Shown here: one piece after another, positions 34,966-43,615 of the stretch | Position numbering within the stretch: position 1 is the first letter of the stretch | Layout of the letters: the number at the start of each line of letters is the position of its first letter | Origin: JABDMH01 sp965223025 | GTDB taxonomy: Bacteria; Bacteroidota; Bacteroidia; Chitinophagales; Saprospiraceae | Direction of reading: 5' to 3' | NCBI GenBank assembly: GCA_965223025.1 | Contig: CBDCVP010000023.1 | Span: 620,001 to 684,000 of the forward strand | Length of the DNA: 64,000 bases | The notes under the pieces: model-generated | The model's input: the letters and a program-made list of their open reading frames with translations, nothing else | Databases searched by the model: none | What the model was told of the DNA's origin: nothing | Translations under genes and position numbers: made by a program

Positions 34966-35289
34966 AAGAATGATTTGTTCCTTTTACATATAAATAATGA
35001 TTGCATGGATTTTGCAAAGAATCTCGATCTTCAACCGGAAGAGAGCTATAGTGGTAATTAATATACAAAAAAAGTATGTGCCTTCATAGTTACCCCTCAG
35101 CCGTGGATTGGCGTCTATAAATACCTCCGATAACTGTGATATGGTTTAAATCCCCATGACTTAATTTTCTTTTTTTGAATGACTTGAGTGCATGGAGCGT
35201 AGTGACTCCGGGCAGCCGCTGGTCACTTAGATCTGTGTATGATCGAATCACCAAACATTGACATTTAAAATCTAAGATTGAATGTTAGC
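34966..35289. other. Intergenic region, 324 bp, no distinct feature
   Basis: Apart from a short GGAG-CTCC hairpin near 35194 after the NmrA-like gene, nothing specific is seen. Confidence 0.4.
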
Positions 35290-36183
35290 TCAAAGGAAGT
35301 AAGAGAAGTATTGCTGCAGTGTAGTGACTTCAATTTCTGGATAGAGATCCGTTACTTGCAGTACTTCTGGTCGGACATTATTGCTGTCTCCCCGTACCCA
35401 GACCGATCGATGCAATTGTGCAAAGATTTTGGTGACCATTTCTTCAGGCGCGGTGGCGTTGTTGATGATGTTCTCGAGGTCATCGCTGCTGACAGGCTCG
35501 CGAGTGACTTTTTTTCCACTTAAGGATTCCCAGGTTTGGATCAGGTCTTCCTGAGTGGTGGCATTTGTGTGCATTCCTACTTCTTGGTTCAGGGTGCGAG
35601 GATCATCCATGATTTTAGCGGTAAATCTTGCGATGTCGCCCAAAGTACACATATGGGCAGGAGTATGACCGCTCCCATATAATTGTACGTGATCTGGAGG
35701 TGACATCGCACCAAGTTGGCCGAGGCCGGTACCCCAGAACTCCATAAAACCATTGGTATAAATCATGGTGGTGGGTACACCTGTCTCTTTGATCTGTACT
35801 TGCATCATGGCTTTAATGTCAAATAGCTCGCAAGAATTTTCACTGGCACCATGTGGATCTACCCCAAACTCGCTGGGAATCATTCTTGATACTCCGGCTT
35901 TAGCTGCGGCGATTGCTAGATTTCTTTGTGCTGCGATTTGTTCGGCCCCAGCGCAGGAAATCACCACATCCTGACCAGCGCATGCTCGATCGAGACTGTC
36001 TTGGTCTTCAAGATCGCCCTCGACAATTCGTACACCCTGTTGCTTTAGAGGTGATGTTTTGTCGCTGTTCGATATCGACACGGGTCTGATGAGTGCTGAA
36101 ACCTGATGTCCTTGTTTTACCAATTCTTTGACTAAATGGGGCCCAAGATTTCCGGTGGCTCCTACAATAAGAATTTTTTTCAT
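35290..36183 (-). CDS. NmrA-like NAD(P)-binding oxidoreductase
   Basis: 297 residues starting KKILIVGATGNLGPHLVKELVKQGHQV, the GxxGxxG Rossmann loop of atypical SDRs of the NmrA/isoflavone-reductase-like group. The C-terminal half (TTMIYTNGFMEFWGTGLGQLGAM) fits the substrate-binding part of that family. The catalytic Tyr-x3-Lys of classical SDRs is not evident, as is common in NmrA-like sensors. It precedes by strand order the MBL and secreted-protein genes, and lies downstream of two SnoaL-like genes. Confidence 0.85.
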   Translation of the reverse strand: MKKILIVGATGNLGPHLVKELVKQGHQVSALIRPVSISNSDKTSPLKQQGVRIVEGDLEDQDSLDRACAGQDVVISCAGAEQIAAQRNLAIAAAKAGVSRMIPSEFGVDPHGASENSCELFDIKAMMQVQIKETGVPTTMIYTNGFMEFWGTGLGQLGAMSPPDHVQLYGSGHTPAHMCTLGDIARFTAKIMDDPRTLNQEVGMHTNATTQEDLIQTWESLSGKKVTREPVSSDDLENIINNATAPEEMVTKIFAQLHRSVWVRGDSNNVRPEVLQVTDLYPEIEVTTLQQYFSYFL

Positions 36184-36340
36184 GGTCTTCTTTTTTTTAT
36201 TTTTTTTATTTGATAAAATGGTGAGATGTCTGATGATTTTTTTTTGAAATTATTCTCTTTGGTATGCAATACCATCGGTACAGGAGTTAACTACACACCA
36301 TTTGTGCCAATGGAATTTGCCAACATTCTTACTAACAGTA

Positions 36341-36715
36341 TTAGCTCTCTACACCCAGTTGCTGCATGAGCAAAGCCTGATCGGCTATCAGCCAATGGTG
36401 TGTAATCAGTCCATCTTTGATCGTATAACAAATGGAAAAAGGCATTTCAACTATTTTTCCAGTTGGTGGAATGTTTTGGAAGGGGCCGCTGTGGGTACCT
36501 CGCATTCTGGCTCTAACGACAACTCGATCTCCCTCCGCTGTCATTTCATCGGCATAGATTTCATAACGGGGAAAAATTGATTCAAAAAACGCGATGTGCC
36601 CAATAAGCTGTTCATCCGATGTCCATTTACGACAAGCATCGTCCGATTTTGGTTTGCCACTCATGGACTCGAAATATCGCAGTATAAATTCCTTATTTTC
36701 CTTTAGTTTACTCAT
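36341..36715 (-). CDS. SnoaL/NTF2-like protein
   Basis: 124 residues of the ester-cyclase/SnoaL-like alpha-beta cone fold: ENKEFILRYFESMSGKPKSDD, YADEMTAEGDRVVVRARMRGTHSG, IPPTGKIVEMPFSICYTIKDGLITHHWLIADQ. Such proteins act as cyclases, isomerases or binding proteins for small hydrophobic molecules. Paralogue immediately upstream at 36761 (45-base gap), forming an operon. Confidence 0.82.
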   Translation of the reverse strand: MSKLKENKEFILRYFESMSGKPKSDDACRKWTSDEQLIGHIAFFESIFPRYEIYADEMTAEGDRVVVRARMRGTHSGPFQNIPPTGKIVEMPFSICYTIKDGLITHHWLIADQALLMQQLGVES

Positions 36716-36760
36716 ACATCTACTCGGTCAGCTGAGTTTGTCTTATTGCTGTGTAATTTG

Positions 36761-37156
36761 TCAAGAGTTTAATTCCTTGGCTGCATCTATTACGCCCAGT
36801 TGTTCCATCAGTATCATTTGATCAGCTATGAGCCAGTGATCGACAATCATTTGGTCTTCAATGGTGTAACACACTACAAATGGAAAGTCTACCATTTTAT
36901 AGGTGGGTGGAATGCCATTATACTCACCTTCGTGCCGGGCTTTCATACGTGCTCTGACAACCACTCTATTTCCTTCAGCTGTCATCTCATCGACTACGCC
37001 GTCGTATTTTGGAAAAATTGATTCAAAGAATATAATATGTTCTTTTAGATTTTTATCAGTCATCCATTGATCACAAAGTGCCTCAGTCTTTTTTTTGCCA
37101 TTCAGAGCTTGCACATACTTTAGTACAAAGTCTTTGTTGTCTTGTTGATTCCCCAT
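36761..37156 (-). CDS. SnoaL/NTF2-like protein, paralogue of the next gene
   Basis: 131 residues aligning throughout with the protein at 36341 (DNKDFVLKYVQALNGKKK, VDEMTAEGNRVVVRARMKARHEG, DFPFVVCYTIEDQMIVDHWLIADQMILMEQLGV). It is the first gene of the pair. An operator pair at 37211-37244 lies about 60 bases before its start, and an AraC regulator with a kinase-like N-terminus is directly upstream. Confidence 0.82.
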   Translation of the reverse strand: MGNQQDNKDFVLKYVQALNGKKKTEALCDQWMTDKNLKEHIIFFESIFPKYDGVVDEMTAEGNRVVVRARMKARHEGEYNGIPPTYKMVDFPFVVCYTIEDQMIVDHWLIADQMILMEQLGVIDAAKELNS

Positions 37157-37210
37157 ATCTTTGATTTTTATATGATCTCAAAGTTATAGTATCCCCACGG
37201 TAGAAATTTG

Positions 37211-37244
37211 CCTATTTGTTGCAAAAAATTGACCATATGTTCCC
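37211..37244. promoter_or_regulatory. Direct repeat pair of CCTATTTGTTGCA type, 21-bp spacing
   Basis: CCTATTTGTTGCA at 37211-37223 and the degenerate ACCATATGTTCCC 21 bp further (37232-37244, 8 of 13 matches). It lies about 55 bases upstream of the SnoaL-like gene at 37156, between it and the AraC gene. Confidence 0.5.
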
Positions 37245-37254
37245 TTTTTAGTTT

Positions 37255-38091
37255 TTAACCTTTGATTGAGGACGGGTTAAACCCAAAGTGTTTTTGGAAT
37301 ACTCTGGTAAAATGACTGGCACTCACGAATCCCACCATGAAGGTCACTTCCGAAATATTGTGATCACCCTGCTCCAAGATTTCCTTTGCCTTCAGCATGC
37401 GAACGAATCGAATGTACCTACTTGGTGACATTTGAACCAGTAATTTCAATTTTCGAAAAAGTTGGGTCCGGCTCAATGCCATGGCATCTGCCAGGTTGCT
37501 GGTGTTGAAGAGTTCATTGCTCAGATTGCTCGAAATAACCGCATTTACTTTTTGGAGGAAGATTCCTTCTTGTGGTCCTTTTTCGTGCGCAGCTTCTTGC
37601 AAATTTTCTACGCTCTGAAAATGAGCCGTAAGTCTCTTACGAATTTCATTATACCAGGGTCTAATGATCTCATGTCTGCCTGGCGGTGAAAACTGTTGAG
37701 GCTGCGTGAGGTCAAGAGGTATACGCATCGTGAATTCGCTCCCCTCTGACTGAGGTTGGCAGTTGACTGCATACGACAGACCACTGGAGATATCACCCAG
37801 GAGGCAGAGGTTGGATCCTTGATTGACAATGATGATTTTGATACAGCTGGGGACTTCCTCACAGTCTCTCGCCTGGACGCTGACAGTATAACCCTGTGGG
37901 GTGAAAGTGATCACTCGGCAGATTAGCTGGGTGAAGTCCGGGAGAATCTGCTCAGGTTGGTAAAGGGCTTCCAGTGTTTTCACTGTGGATGTGATGCTTA
38001 GTTCCACCCCATGTGCTTTAGCAAAAGGTTGGATCGATGCCACCGCACCTTCCAATAGACCGATGAGATCTGCCTTCACGGGAAAGATCAT
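37255..38091 (-). CDS. AraC regulator fused to a degenerate histidine-kinase ATPase domain
   Basis: 278 residues. The N-terminal ~130 look like the HATPase half of a hybrid sensor: DLIGLLEGAVASIQPFAKAHGVELSI, an N-box position that reads QLICRVITFTPQGYTV where NLLSNAIKFTPEG is expected, and no G1/G2 glycine boxes. The C-terminal ~110 residues are a good AraC double helix-turn-helix (DAMALSRTQLFRKLKL; ISEVTFMVGFVSASHFTRVFQKHFGFNP). There is no HisKA or receiver domain. I infer a remnant of a hybrid regulator that has become a one-component regulator. An operator half-site (TGTAAATAATGGTTGCA, 38114-38130) lies just before its start. Confidence 0.8.
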   Translation of the reverse strand: MIFPVKADLIGLLEGAVASIQPFAKAHGVELSITSTVKTLEALYQPEQILPDFTQLICRVITFTPQGYTVSVQARDCEEVPSCIKIIIVNQGSNLCLLGDISSGLSYAVNCQPQSEGSEFTMRIPLDLTQPQQFSPPGRHEIIRPWYNEIRKRLTAHFQSVENLQEAAHEKGPQEGIFLQKVNAVISSNLSNELFNTSNLADAMALSRTQLFRKLKLLVQMSPSRYIRFVRMLKAKEILEQGDHNISEVTFMVGFVSASHFTRVFQKHFGFNPSSIKG

Positions 38092-38228
38092 GAGTGATAC
38101 CTTTGGGATGACCTGTAAATAATGGTTGCATAGTTCAAGGTGTACGAAGGCATCCTTGGATTCCAGTCAGGCACCTTATGGAGTGATCCAGCAACTCTTG
38201 TGTATAGGGACATGTTTGGTTTTTGGGA

Positions 38229-40646
38229 TTAATTCTTCACCCGGTTTCGCTCTTCTTCCGAGCCAGTTTTTCGTTGTCTGTGTTTCGCTATTTTCTTATT
38301 ACCAAAGGAAAATGCATAGGTGATACGCACCTGTCGCTCCGACACCTGATTAAAACCCGAGGTATGTATGTCGAGTTCCGGTTGTTGATATTCCCAAGGT
38401 ATCCGTAGAGATCGGTTTAGCAGGTCATTAGCTGCGACAGTCACGGTGTTGCCTGATGGAAATTTCTTCTGCAGCCCCACATTAAGACTCAGTAGGTCAA
38501 ATTTGACTTGGTCGCCATCCAGGACGTTTCGCACACTGCTGAATTGTATATCCGTGGAGATCGTTTTAGATATCCTCAAGATCTGATTGGCCTGAATGAT
38601 CAGATTGGTCTTATCTCTTTCAAACGGACTTTCTCGATTTTCATCATAAGTATGTCTGTATTGGCCGATCAGGGTCAGGTGTAGATCCCACCAGGATGTA
38701 AAATGAGCAGGGATGCTGATGGTAGCGCTGGCCAAATCAAAACGAGAAAAATTATGCTGGGTGCTAAGCTGGATGTGTCGAGGTTTATCTACCGTATTGT
38801 AGTAAGTGATATAGTTCTTGGATCTTGTGCCTTCAAGTGACAGATAGATGGATTTGTGCGTATAAGAAAGCTTCAACGCCTGAATGAAGGCAGGCCGTAA
38901 TAAGGGGTTACCGGTGGCCACCCGTGTGGGATCTAGAAATACAAAATAGGATGCCAGTTGGCTATAGGCTGGGCGGCTGACTCTTCGATTATAGGCAATT
39001 TGAAACTGGTTGATAGAATCCATCCGAAAATTAAGTCGGACGACCGGAAATAGTGCCCCCCTCTTTTGTGCGAAACCTTCCCCATCTCTCTGACTTTCAA
39101 CCAGATAATCAAAGTGTTCATATCGCAGTCCAATTTCGAAGTCGGTACGTGGTCCCAGACTGGGTACGAAAGAAGTATAGGCAGCATAGATGTTTTCGGA
39201 GATCTCGTTGCGTTGACTAAATAAGGTGTTTTCTTGCCAGATGTCGTTCACTTTTTCGTCGATGATGGCAGTATTGTCAAGGTCGCTCAAACTCGCCTTT
39301 ACGCCATACTCAATTTTTCCTTTATTGAGTAACTCCTGGGCAAAGTCAGCCTTAAACGTCCAAAGTGTCAATGGAGTGGTTCGGTCCACTCGAAAATCCG
39401 ACGGGACTCCCGGACGATGACCAAAGGTCTGGTGGAAAGTGCCTGGACTCGATAGATTGTACCGCGCATGATCCACATCAAGATTAATGGTGCTATGATC
39501 CATCCTCCGGTAGAAATTGGCATTGAGAAACACATACTTATTGATCACAGAGGGCAGGAGTTTGAATCCCAATTGATGATCAACCATTCCTTCGATCTTA
39601 CTGACAGATTGACTGATGAGTGTTCCATGGTGGTAAAAATCACCAATGCCGGCAAGAAACCCAAAGGTGTTTTGATCGTCGATCTCCCAGTCCAACCCTA
39701 GTCGAAGAGTGTGGGTTCTTTTTCGCTGAAAGGGGAATTCGGTCTCACTGTTGTATGAGTAGTTCACTCCTTGATAGACATACTTTCGTTGGCCATCAAA
39801 GGTGAATTCATCATTTTCGTTCAGTGAGAATCCGTAATCCGAGTAAAGATTTAACTTGTCAAAGCGATAGTTGAGTAAAAAATTACCACCGAATTTGCTC
39901 AACTGGCCATAGCCAGCCATGACCGATGCATTTCCGTTGATGCCTTTGCGATCATCGTCTTTTAAAACTAGGTGAATGATTCCTCCACTGCCACTTGATT
40001 CATACTTTGCCGGTGGTTGGTGAATCACTTCAATTCGATCGACGTTCTCTGCTTTCATCGCTTCGAGTTGGTTGAGCAACATCTGTGCTGGGACCCGGCT
40101 TATCCTGTTATTGATCATGACTAAGACACCAGCTTTGCCGGTCAGGGATATTTGACCATTTTGCTGATCCACCACCACGCCAGGTACCCGGCCCAGTAAT
40201 TGCAACACCGATGATCCCGCTGTAGAATGACTGGCGCTGAGATTCATGATCAATCTGTCCGATTTCTGTTCTAACAATGGTTTTTTACCTACGACAGAGA
40301 TCTCGGAAAGGGTGTGGCTACTGGCTTTCAGCTGGATTTGCAGCGGTCCTGGCCTGAGCTTGTCAAGCCTCAACGCTGTGTCGCGAAATTCGATAGAGCT
40401 GAATACCATGTTGACCGCATCCTCATGTCTAGCCAGTGAAAAGTGCCCCACAGTGTCGGAGACTGTGCCATCGAGGAAGGTACTGTCTGAGCTGAAGAGG
40501 ATGATGGTTACACCGGTGATGCCCATCAGATTAGGATCTAGCACGGTGCCCTCAATAGATGTAGAGCGAACAACGCCTTGAGCGAGCAGTAGACCTGCCA
40601 TGGCAATGATCAAAGGCGTGAGACAGACTTTTTGAAGAATCTGCAT
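38229..40646 (-). CDS. TonB-dependent receptor-like outer-membrane beta-barrel protein
   Basis: About 805 residues from ATG 40646 with signal peptide (VCLTPLIIAMAGLLLAQG). After it come a carboxypeptidase-regulatory-like domain (SIEGTVLDPNLMGITGVTIILFSSD), a plug (VLQLLGRVPGVVVDQQNGQISLTGKAGVLVMINN; IEVIHQPPAKYESSGSGGIIHLVL) and a C-terminal beta-barrel of the OMP_b-brl_3 type ending AFSFGNKK plus a charged tail. It is an orphan: no SusD partner is adjacent. A good pair of 17-bp operator repeats lies about 35 bases upstream, and a TTGACA box occurs between it and the start. Confidence 0.88.
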   Translation of the reverse strand: MQILQKVCLTPLIIAMAGLLLAQGVVRSTSIEGTVLDPNLMGITGVTIILFSSDSTFLDGTVSDTVGHFSLARHEDAVNMVFSSIEFRDTALRLDKLRPGPLQIQLKASSHTLSEISVVGKKPLLEQKSDRLIMNLSASHSTAGSSVLQLLGRVPGVVVDQQNGQISLTGKAGVLVMINNRISRVPAQMLLNQLEAMKAENVDRIEVIHQPPAKYESSGSGGIIHLVLKDDDRKGINGNASVMAGYGQLSKFGGNFLLNYRFDKLNLYSDYGFSLNENDEFTFDGQRKYVYQGVNYSYNSETEFPFQRKRTHTLRLGLDWEIDDQNTFGFLAGIGDFYHHGTLISQSVSKIEGMVDHQLGFKLLPSVINKYVFLNANFYRRMDHSTINLDVDHARYNLSSPGTFHQTFGHRPGVPSDFRVDRTTPLTLWTFKADFAQELLNKGKIEYGVKASLSDLDNTAIIDEKVNDIWQENTLFSQRNEISENIYAAYTSFVPSLGPRTDFEIGLRYEHFDYLVESQRDGEGFAQKRGALFPVVRLNFRMDSINQFQIAYNRRVSRPAYSQLASYFVFLDPTRVATGNPLLRPAFIQALKLSYTHKSIYLSLEGTRSKNYITYYNTVDKPRHIQLSTQHNFSRFDLASATISIPAHFTSWWDLHLTLIGQYRHTYDENRESPFERDKTNLIIQANQILRISKTISTDIQFSSVRNVLDGDQVKFDLLSLNVGLQKKFPSGNTVTVAANDLLNRSLRIPWEYQQPELDIHTSGFNQVSERQVRITYAFSFGNKKIAKHRQRKTGSEEERNRVKN

Positions 40647-41027
40647 GTTAGCCAAGATCGTACCTTGTCAAGGATTATCCTGGTATTCTGGTTGCATTCT
40701 CTGGTGTTTTGGTTGCATCGTGATCCTTTGGAATGTAGCGAACCAGGTGGTCCCATGCCGATAATTTGCTGATTTTTCATATGTGTAAAGGTCTGAAGAT
40801 CCCATGCTTTTAACTTCCCCCCGGTTTGTCTGAAGATTGATGGTGTAGTCAAGATGGCTAGAGAATTTGGATCCAACGGCATGATGTGTTGCCAAGGTTA
40901 CAATACTGGGCGAGAAAAGGAGTTGCTTCTATGTTAGTTATCTCTCTCGCCCGCACTTCCTATTTCTTCCTGATCAATGTACGAGTATCACAAAGCTATC
41001 GACTTAGAAGGCAATATGGATTAATCA
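40647..41027. other. Intergenic region with operator pair, 381 bp
   Basis: Contains the 40680-40717 repeat pair. Overlapping frames of 75-90 codons here (40610-40895) share no features with known proteins and are left out. Confidence 0.5.
40680..40717. promoter_or_regulatory. Direct repeat pair of CTGGTATTCTGGTTGCA type, 21-bp spacing
   Basis: CTGGTATTCTGGTTGCA at 40680-40696 and CTGGTGTTTTGGTTGCA at 40701-40717, 21 bp apart, about 35 bases upstream of the TonB receptor start. This is the best-conserved pair next to an intact gene. Confidence 0.7.
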
Positions 41028-41453
41028 ATGACCAAACGGGATACAATGTTCCTGACTTTCATCTCCCTCATCTTTTTACTTGTTCTCACCCTATCACAAA
41101 CTCTCATGGCTCAGAGCAATTGCCCCAAATTAAGTGGCTTGACTGCAAGCAGCATTACCGATGAGTCGACCCAATTATCCTGGCAGGGATCAGTTGAGCA
41201 CACCATCTTCACTGTAGATTTGAAGAATGGTACAGGGACCCCAAATTTCAAGTATTCCCCTACAACCGGTAAGACAGAAAAAGTGGTCGAAGATTTGCAA
41301 CGGGGAAGTGAGTACCGTTTTCGAGTGAAATCTCAATGGGAAAAATGGGGATCAGGAGGCTCCTCACAATGGTTTAAATTTTCAACCACTCTACGGCATT
41401 GCGGCCGGTTGCATATCCATGCAGACCAGTATCCCAGTCGCCACCGTCTATAG
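41028..41453 (+). pseudogene. Truncated secreted fibronectin type III protein
   Basis: The frame has a signal peptide (TFISLIFLLVLTLSQTLMA) and one fibronectin type III domain (SGLTASSITDESTQLSWQGS...YRFRVKSQWEKWGSGGSSQWFKFST). Shortly after this domain, around 41390, family-like sequence ends and unrelated residues (LRHCGRLHIHADQY) run to the stop. The tail overlaps an oppositely oriented fragment. The 3' part of the gene seems to have been deleted. Confidence 0.65.
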
Positions 41454-41778
41454 ACCGGTAGTGCCTAATGGTCGGATGCTTCAGGCCCAAGTACCACTTC
41501 GAATATCTCGATCCTCCACAGATCAACAAGTGTAGCCAAAAGGCCTTAGTTTCCGGATTGTAGCTTGACAAACGCCCGGTATCAATGGCCACAAATCTCT
41601 CCTGGCTGGCTCTGACGTCCTCGAAACCGAGACTGCCATTCGAATCAACCAACATTTCCAAGTATGGTGAGAGAATTATGCGAGTATCATCATCTGTGAG
41701 CCAGGAAGAATCGATGCTCAAGGTATCCCAAGGTCTAGCACTCAGGGGATTTATACTGACGAGCAGCCAACATATCAA
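41374..41778 (-). pseudogene. N-terminal fragment of a 7TMR-DISM sensor protein
   Basis: 134 codons from TTG 41778, with a signal-like start (ICWLLVSINPLSA) and an extracellular sensing domain similar to that of the hybrid regulator at 6013 (ISLSPYLEML-like segment, FVAIDTGRLSSYNPETKAFWLHLLI, WYLGLKHPTIRHYRSIDGGDW). The remaining sensing domain, membrane helices, kinase and AraC parts are absent. It meets the truncated fibronectin gene tail to tail near 41390, suggesting one deletion removed both 3' parts. Confidence 0.6.
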
Positions 41779-42330
41779 GATGGTGCGTACGCTTAACGTG
41801 GCTCGTGATGATTCACAATTAAGGTTGGATAGCAGATGCTATTTCATATGTTCCTTGCAGATGTCATGGTAAATAATCTAGTCAAAATGAATGTGTGGTA
41901 TCCTATTTCTTTCGTGGATGGAAGCGGAGGCATTAACTCCCAGTGGAAAATATTATCTCGCATTAACATGCTCTTTCAATGGAGTTCGGCTCTTACTCGA
42001 TCTGCTATGCAGACCTTCGAATCCTACACTCAGATGTCACCGTAAACATTGCAGCACTATATAATCTACTCAAATTCAATAAAAAGTTGGTGATTCCTCG
42101 GGCACTTTAGTTGCATCTGCGGGTATCGTAGTTGCATGGATGGGTGCTCTGACCCAGATAATGGTCATATCCATCTATGCTCCAAGCGCTGAATCCTTGG
42201 ATCATATGGTGAACAGATGCTTCCTACCAGCCCCCAAACCAAGCACTGCGACTTGACGCATTTTTACAATCGAATGTTGATCTTACATCTGAACTTAAGG
42301 AAGAATCATTTTCAAACCAAAATATATCAG
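41779..42330. other. 552-bp region with an operator pair, no gene
   Basis: Nothing coding is supported. The operator pair at 42099-42136 lies here, between the broken sensor gene (minus strand) and the SnoaL-like gene (plus strand). Confidence 0.5.
42099..42136. promoter_or_regulatory. Direct repeat pair ending AGTTGCA, 21-bp spacing
   Basis: CGGGCACTTTAGTTGCA at 42099-42115 and CGGGTATCGTAGTTGCA at 42120-42136, 21 bp apart. The orientation matches the other sites if the target is on the minus strand, where only the broken sensor gene remains; the plus-strand SnoaL gene is 195 bases away. Confidence 0.55.
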
Positions 42331-42732
42331 ATGAGTCAACAAACACGAATCGACCAATTGCATGAGATTGCTAAAGTGTATGTGGTAGACGGACTGGATG
42401 CAAAGGACTTTGATACCATTCCCTACCACGAAAACATCAGTCTGAGGGCCCCTTTAAATCCCGGCGGATCGGCTATACCTATTGAGGGTCGGGAAAAGCT
42501 GCGTGAAACCTGGTGGGCACCCTTGCCACAATTGGTAGCTGGCACTACATTCCTGGACTCTTTTGTCAATCGTGATGGATCGGCAGTAACGGTGCAATTT
42601 TACTGCGATATCGCTGCACCTGCTTGTCGCCTTCGCATCATTGACAAGCTCACCGTCGATGCAGATGGGCAGATCACCGCTCAGGAGAATTTCTTTGATC
42701 CACGCGATGTCACCAATCACGGGTGGCGTTGA
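42331..42732 (+). CDS. SnoaL/NTF2-like protein
   Basis: 133 residues from ATG 42331 (SQQTRIDQLHEIAKVYVVDGLDAKDFDTIPYHENISLRAPLNPGG). The longer frame to 42217 has no conserved sequence. The fold assignment rests on the pattern of the SnoaL-like superfamily (IPIEGREKLRETWWAPLPQLV; IIDKLTVDADGQITAQENFFDPRDV). It is more distant from the two paralogues at 36341 and 36761 than they are from each other. Single gene; the next gene is convergent. Confidence 0.78.
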   Translation: MSQQTRIDQLHEIAKVYVVDGLDAKDFDTIPYHENISLRAPLNPGGSAIPIEGREKLRETWWAPLPQLVAGTTFLDSFVNRDGSAVTVQFYCDIAAPACRLRIIDKLTVDADGQITAQENFFDPRDVTNHGWR

Positions 42733-42787
42733 GAGATAGGATCATGCCAATTTTGAGGGTTCCGGATTTTACCTGATCCTTAATCGT

Positions 42788-43531
42788 TCATAACGGACGC
42801 ATCCAGATGTTGCGGTACTCGACGGGATTGCCATGGTCCTGCAGTTTAAGTGGACCCTGCCAATGCTGATCTACGACGGGTGGGCCTTTATACGGTGTGG
42901 TTCCCTGAATTTTGGTATGATCCTGGATCAGGACCCCATTGTGGAGCACCGTGATGTAAGGATGCTTTTCAAACTCATGACCACTAGTAAAGGTAGGTGC
43001 GTGATAGATAATGTCGTATGTCTGCCATTCCCCCGGGCCACGGCAGGCATTCACCATGGGCATGGTCTGCTTGTAAATCGATCCAGCCTGACCATTGGAA
43101 TAGGTGCGATTGTTGTAGCTGTCGAGCACCTGTAATTCGTATTTGCCTTGGAGAAAAATACCGCTATTTCCCCTGCCTTGGCCCTCTCCAACTACTTCAG
43201 ATGGCGTGCGCCATTCGATGTGCAACTGGATGCTGCCGTGCTTCAGCTTGCTTACTATATAGCCAGCTTCTTTTTGCGAAATCATCGCACCATCCTCAAG
43301 TTTCCACTTGGTTGGGGATCCATCTTCTGCCTCCCAACCCTCTAAACTGCTGCCGTCAAATAAAATGATCGCATCAGATGGAGGGGACCCCATGACTCCG
43401 GGAGTCACCACAGGTGGCTCCGGTTCCCAGACTTCGGTTAATTTCGGATCAATCTCCTCTTGCCCGGAGACAACAGCAACAAAAAGGCTCCAGGTGGCGA
43501 TGCCACAAATCAGGGATTTTATCATTAGCAT
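42788..43531 (-). CDS. Secreted DUF1080 (3-keto-disaccharide hydrolase-like) protein
   Basis: About 247 residues from ATG 43531 with signal peptide (IKSLICGIATWSLFVAVVSG). The DUF1080 concanavalin-like domain is clear: IILFDGSSLEGWEAEDG, WKLEDGAMIS, LHIEWRTP, GNSGIFLQGKYELQVLDSY and WQTYDIIYHAP. Family members act on glycosidic substrates, including 3-keto-glycosides. A Gfo/Idh oxidoreductase gene, a family able to make 3-keto sugars, lies just upstream on the same strand (about 85-base gap), so the two may act in one pathway (inference). Confidence 0.88.
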   Translation of the reverse strand: MLMIKSLICGIATWSLFVAVVSGQEEIDPKLTEVWEPEPPVVTPGVMGSPPSDAIILFDGSSLEGWEAEDGSPTKWKLEDGAMISQKEAGYIVSKLKHGSIQLHIEWRTPSEVVGEGQGRGNSGIFLQGKYELQVLDSYNNRTYSNGQAGSIYKQTMPMVNACRGPGEWQTYDIIYHAPTFTSGHEFEKHPYITVLHNGVLIQDHTKIQGTTPYKGPPVVDQHWQGPLKLQDHGNPVEYRNIWMRPL

Positions 43532-43615
43532 AGTACTTTGGTATGAAAATCTTTCTGCTTCGATCAAATCTTTGAAGAACTACTTATCTGAAGTTTTCAT
43601 CTTGCTCAAGTCGTT

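Noticed and set aside
36261..36273. GGTATGCAATACC palindrome upstream of the NmrA-like gene as an operator
   Set aside because: Short, near-palindromic and seen once; not enough to call a site.
38093..38130. Full 21-bp repeat pair upstream of the kinase-derived AraC gene
   Set aside because: Only the 38114-38130 half-site resembles the motif; the expected partner at 38093-38109 matches poorly.
40610..40895. Two overlapping minus-strand frames of 75-90 codons
   Set aside because: They run through the operator pair and the TonB-receptor start region and have no recognisable protein features.
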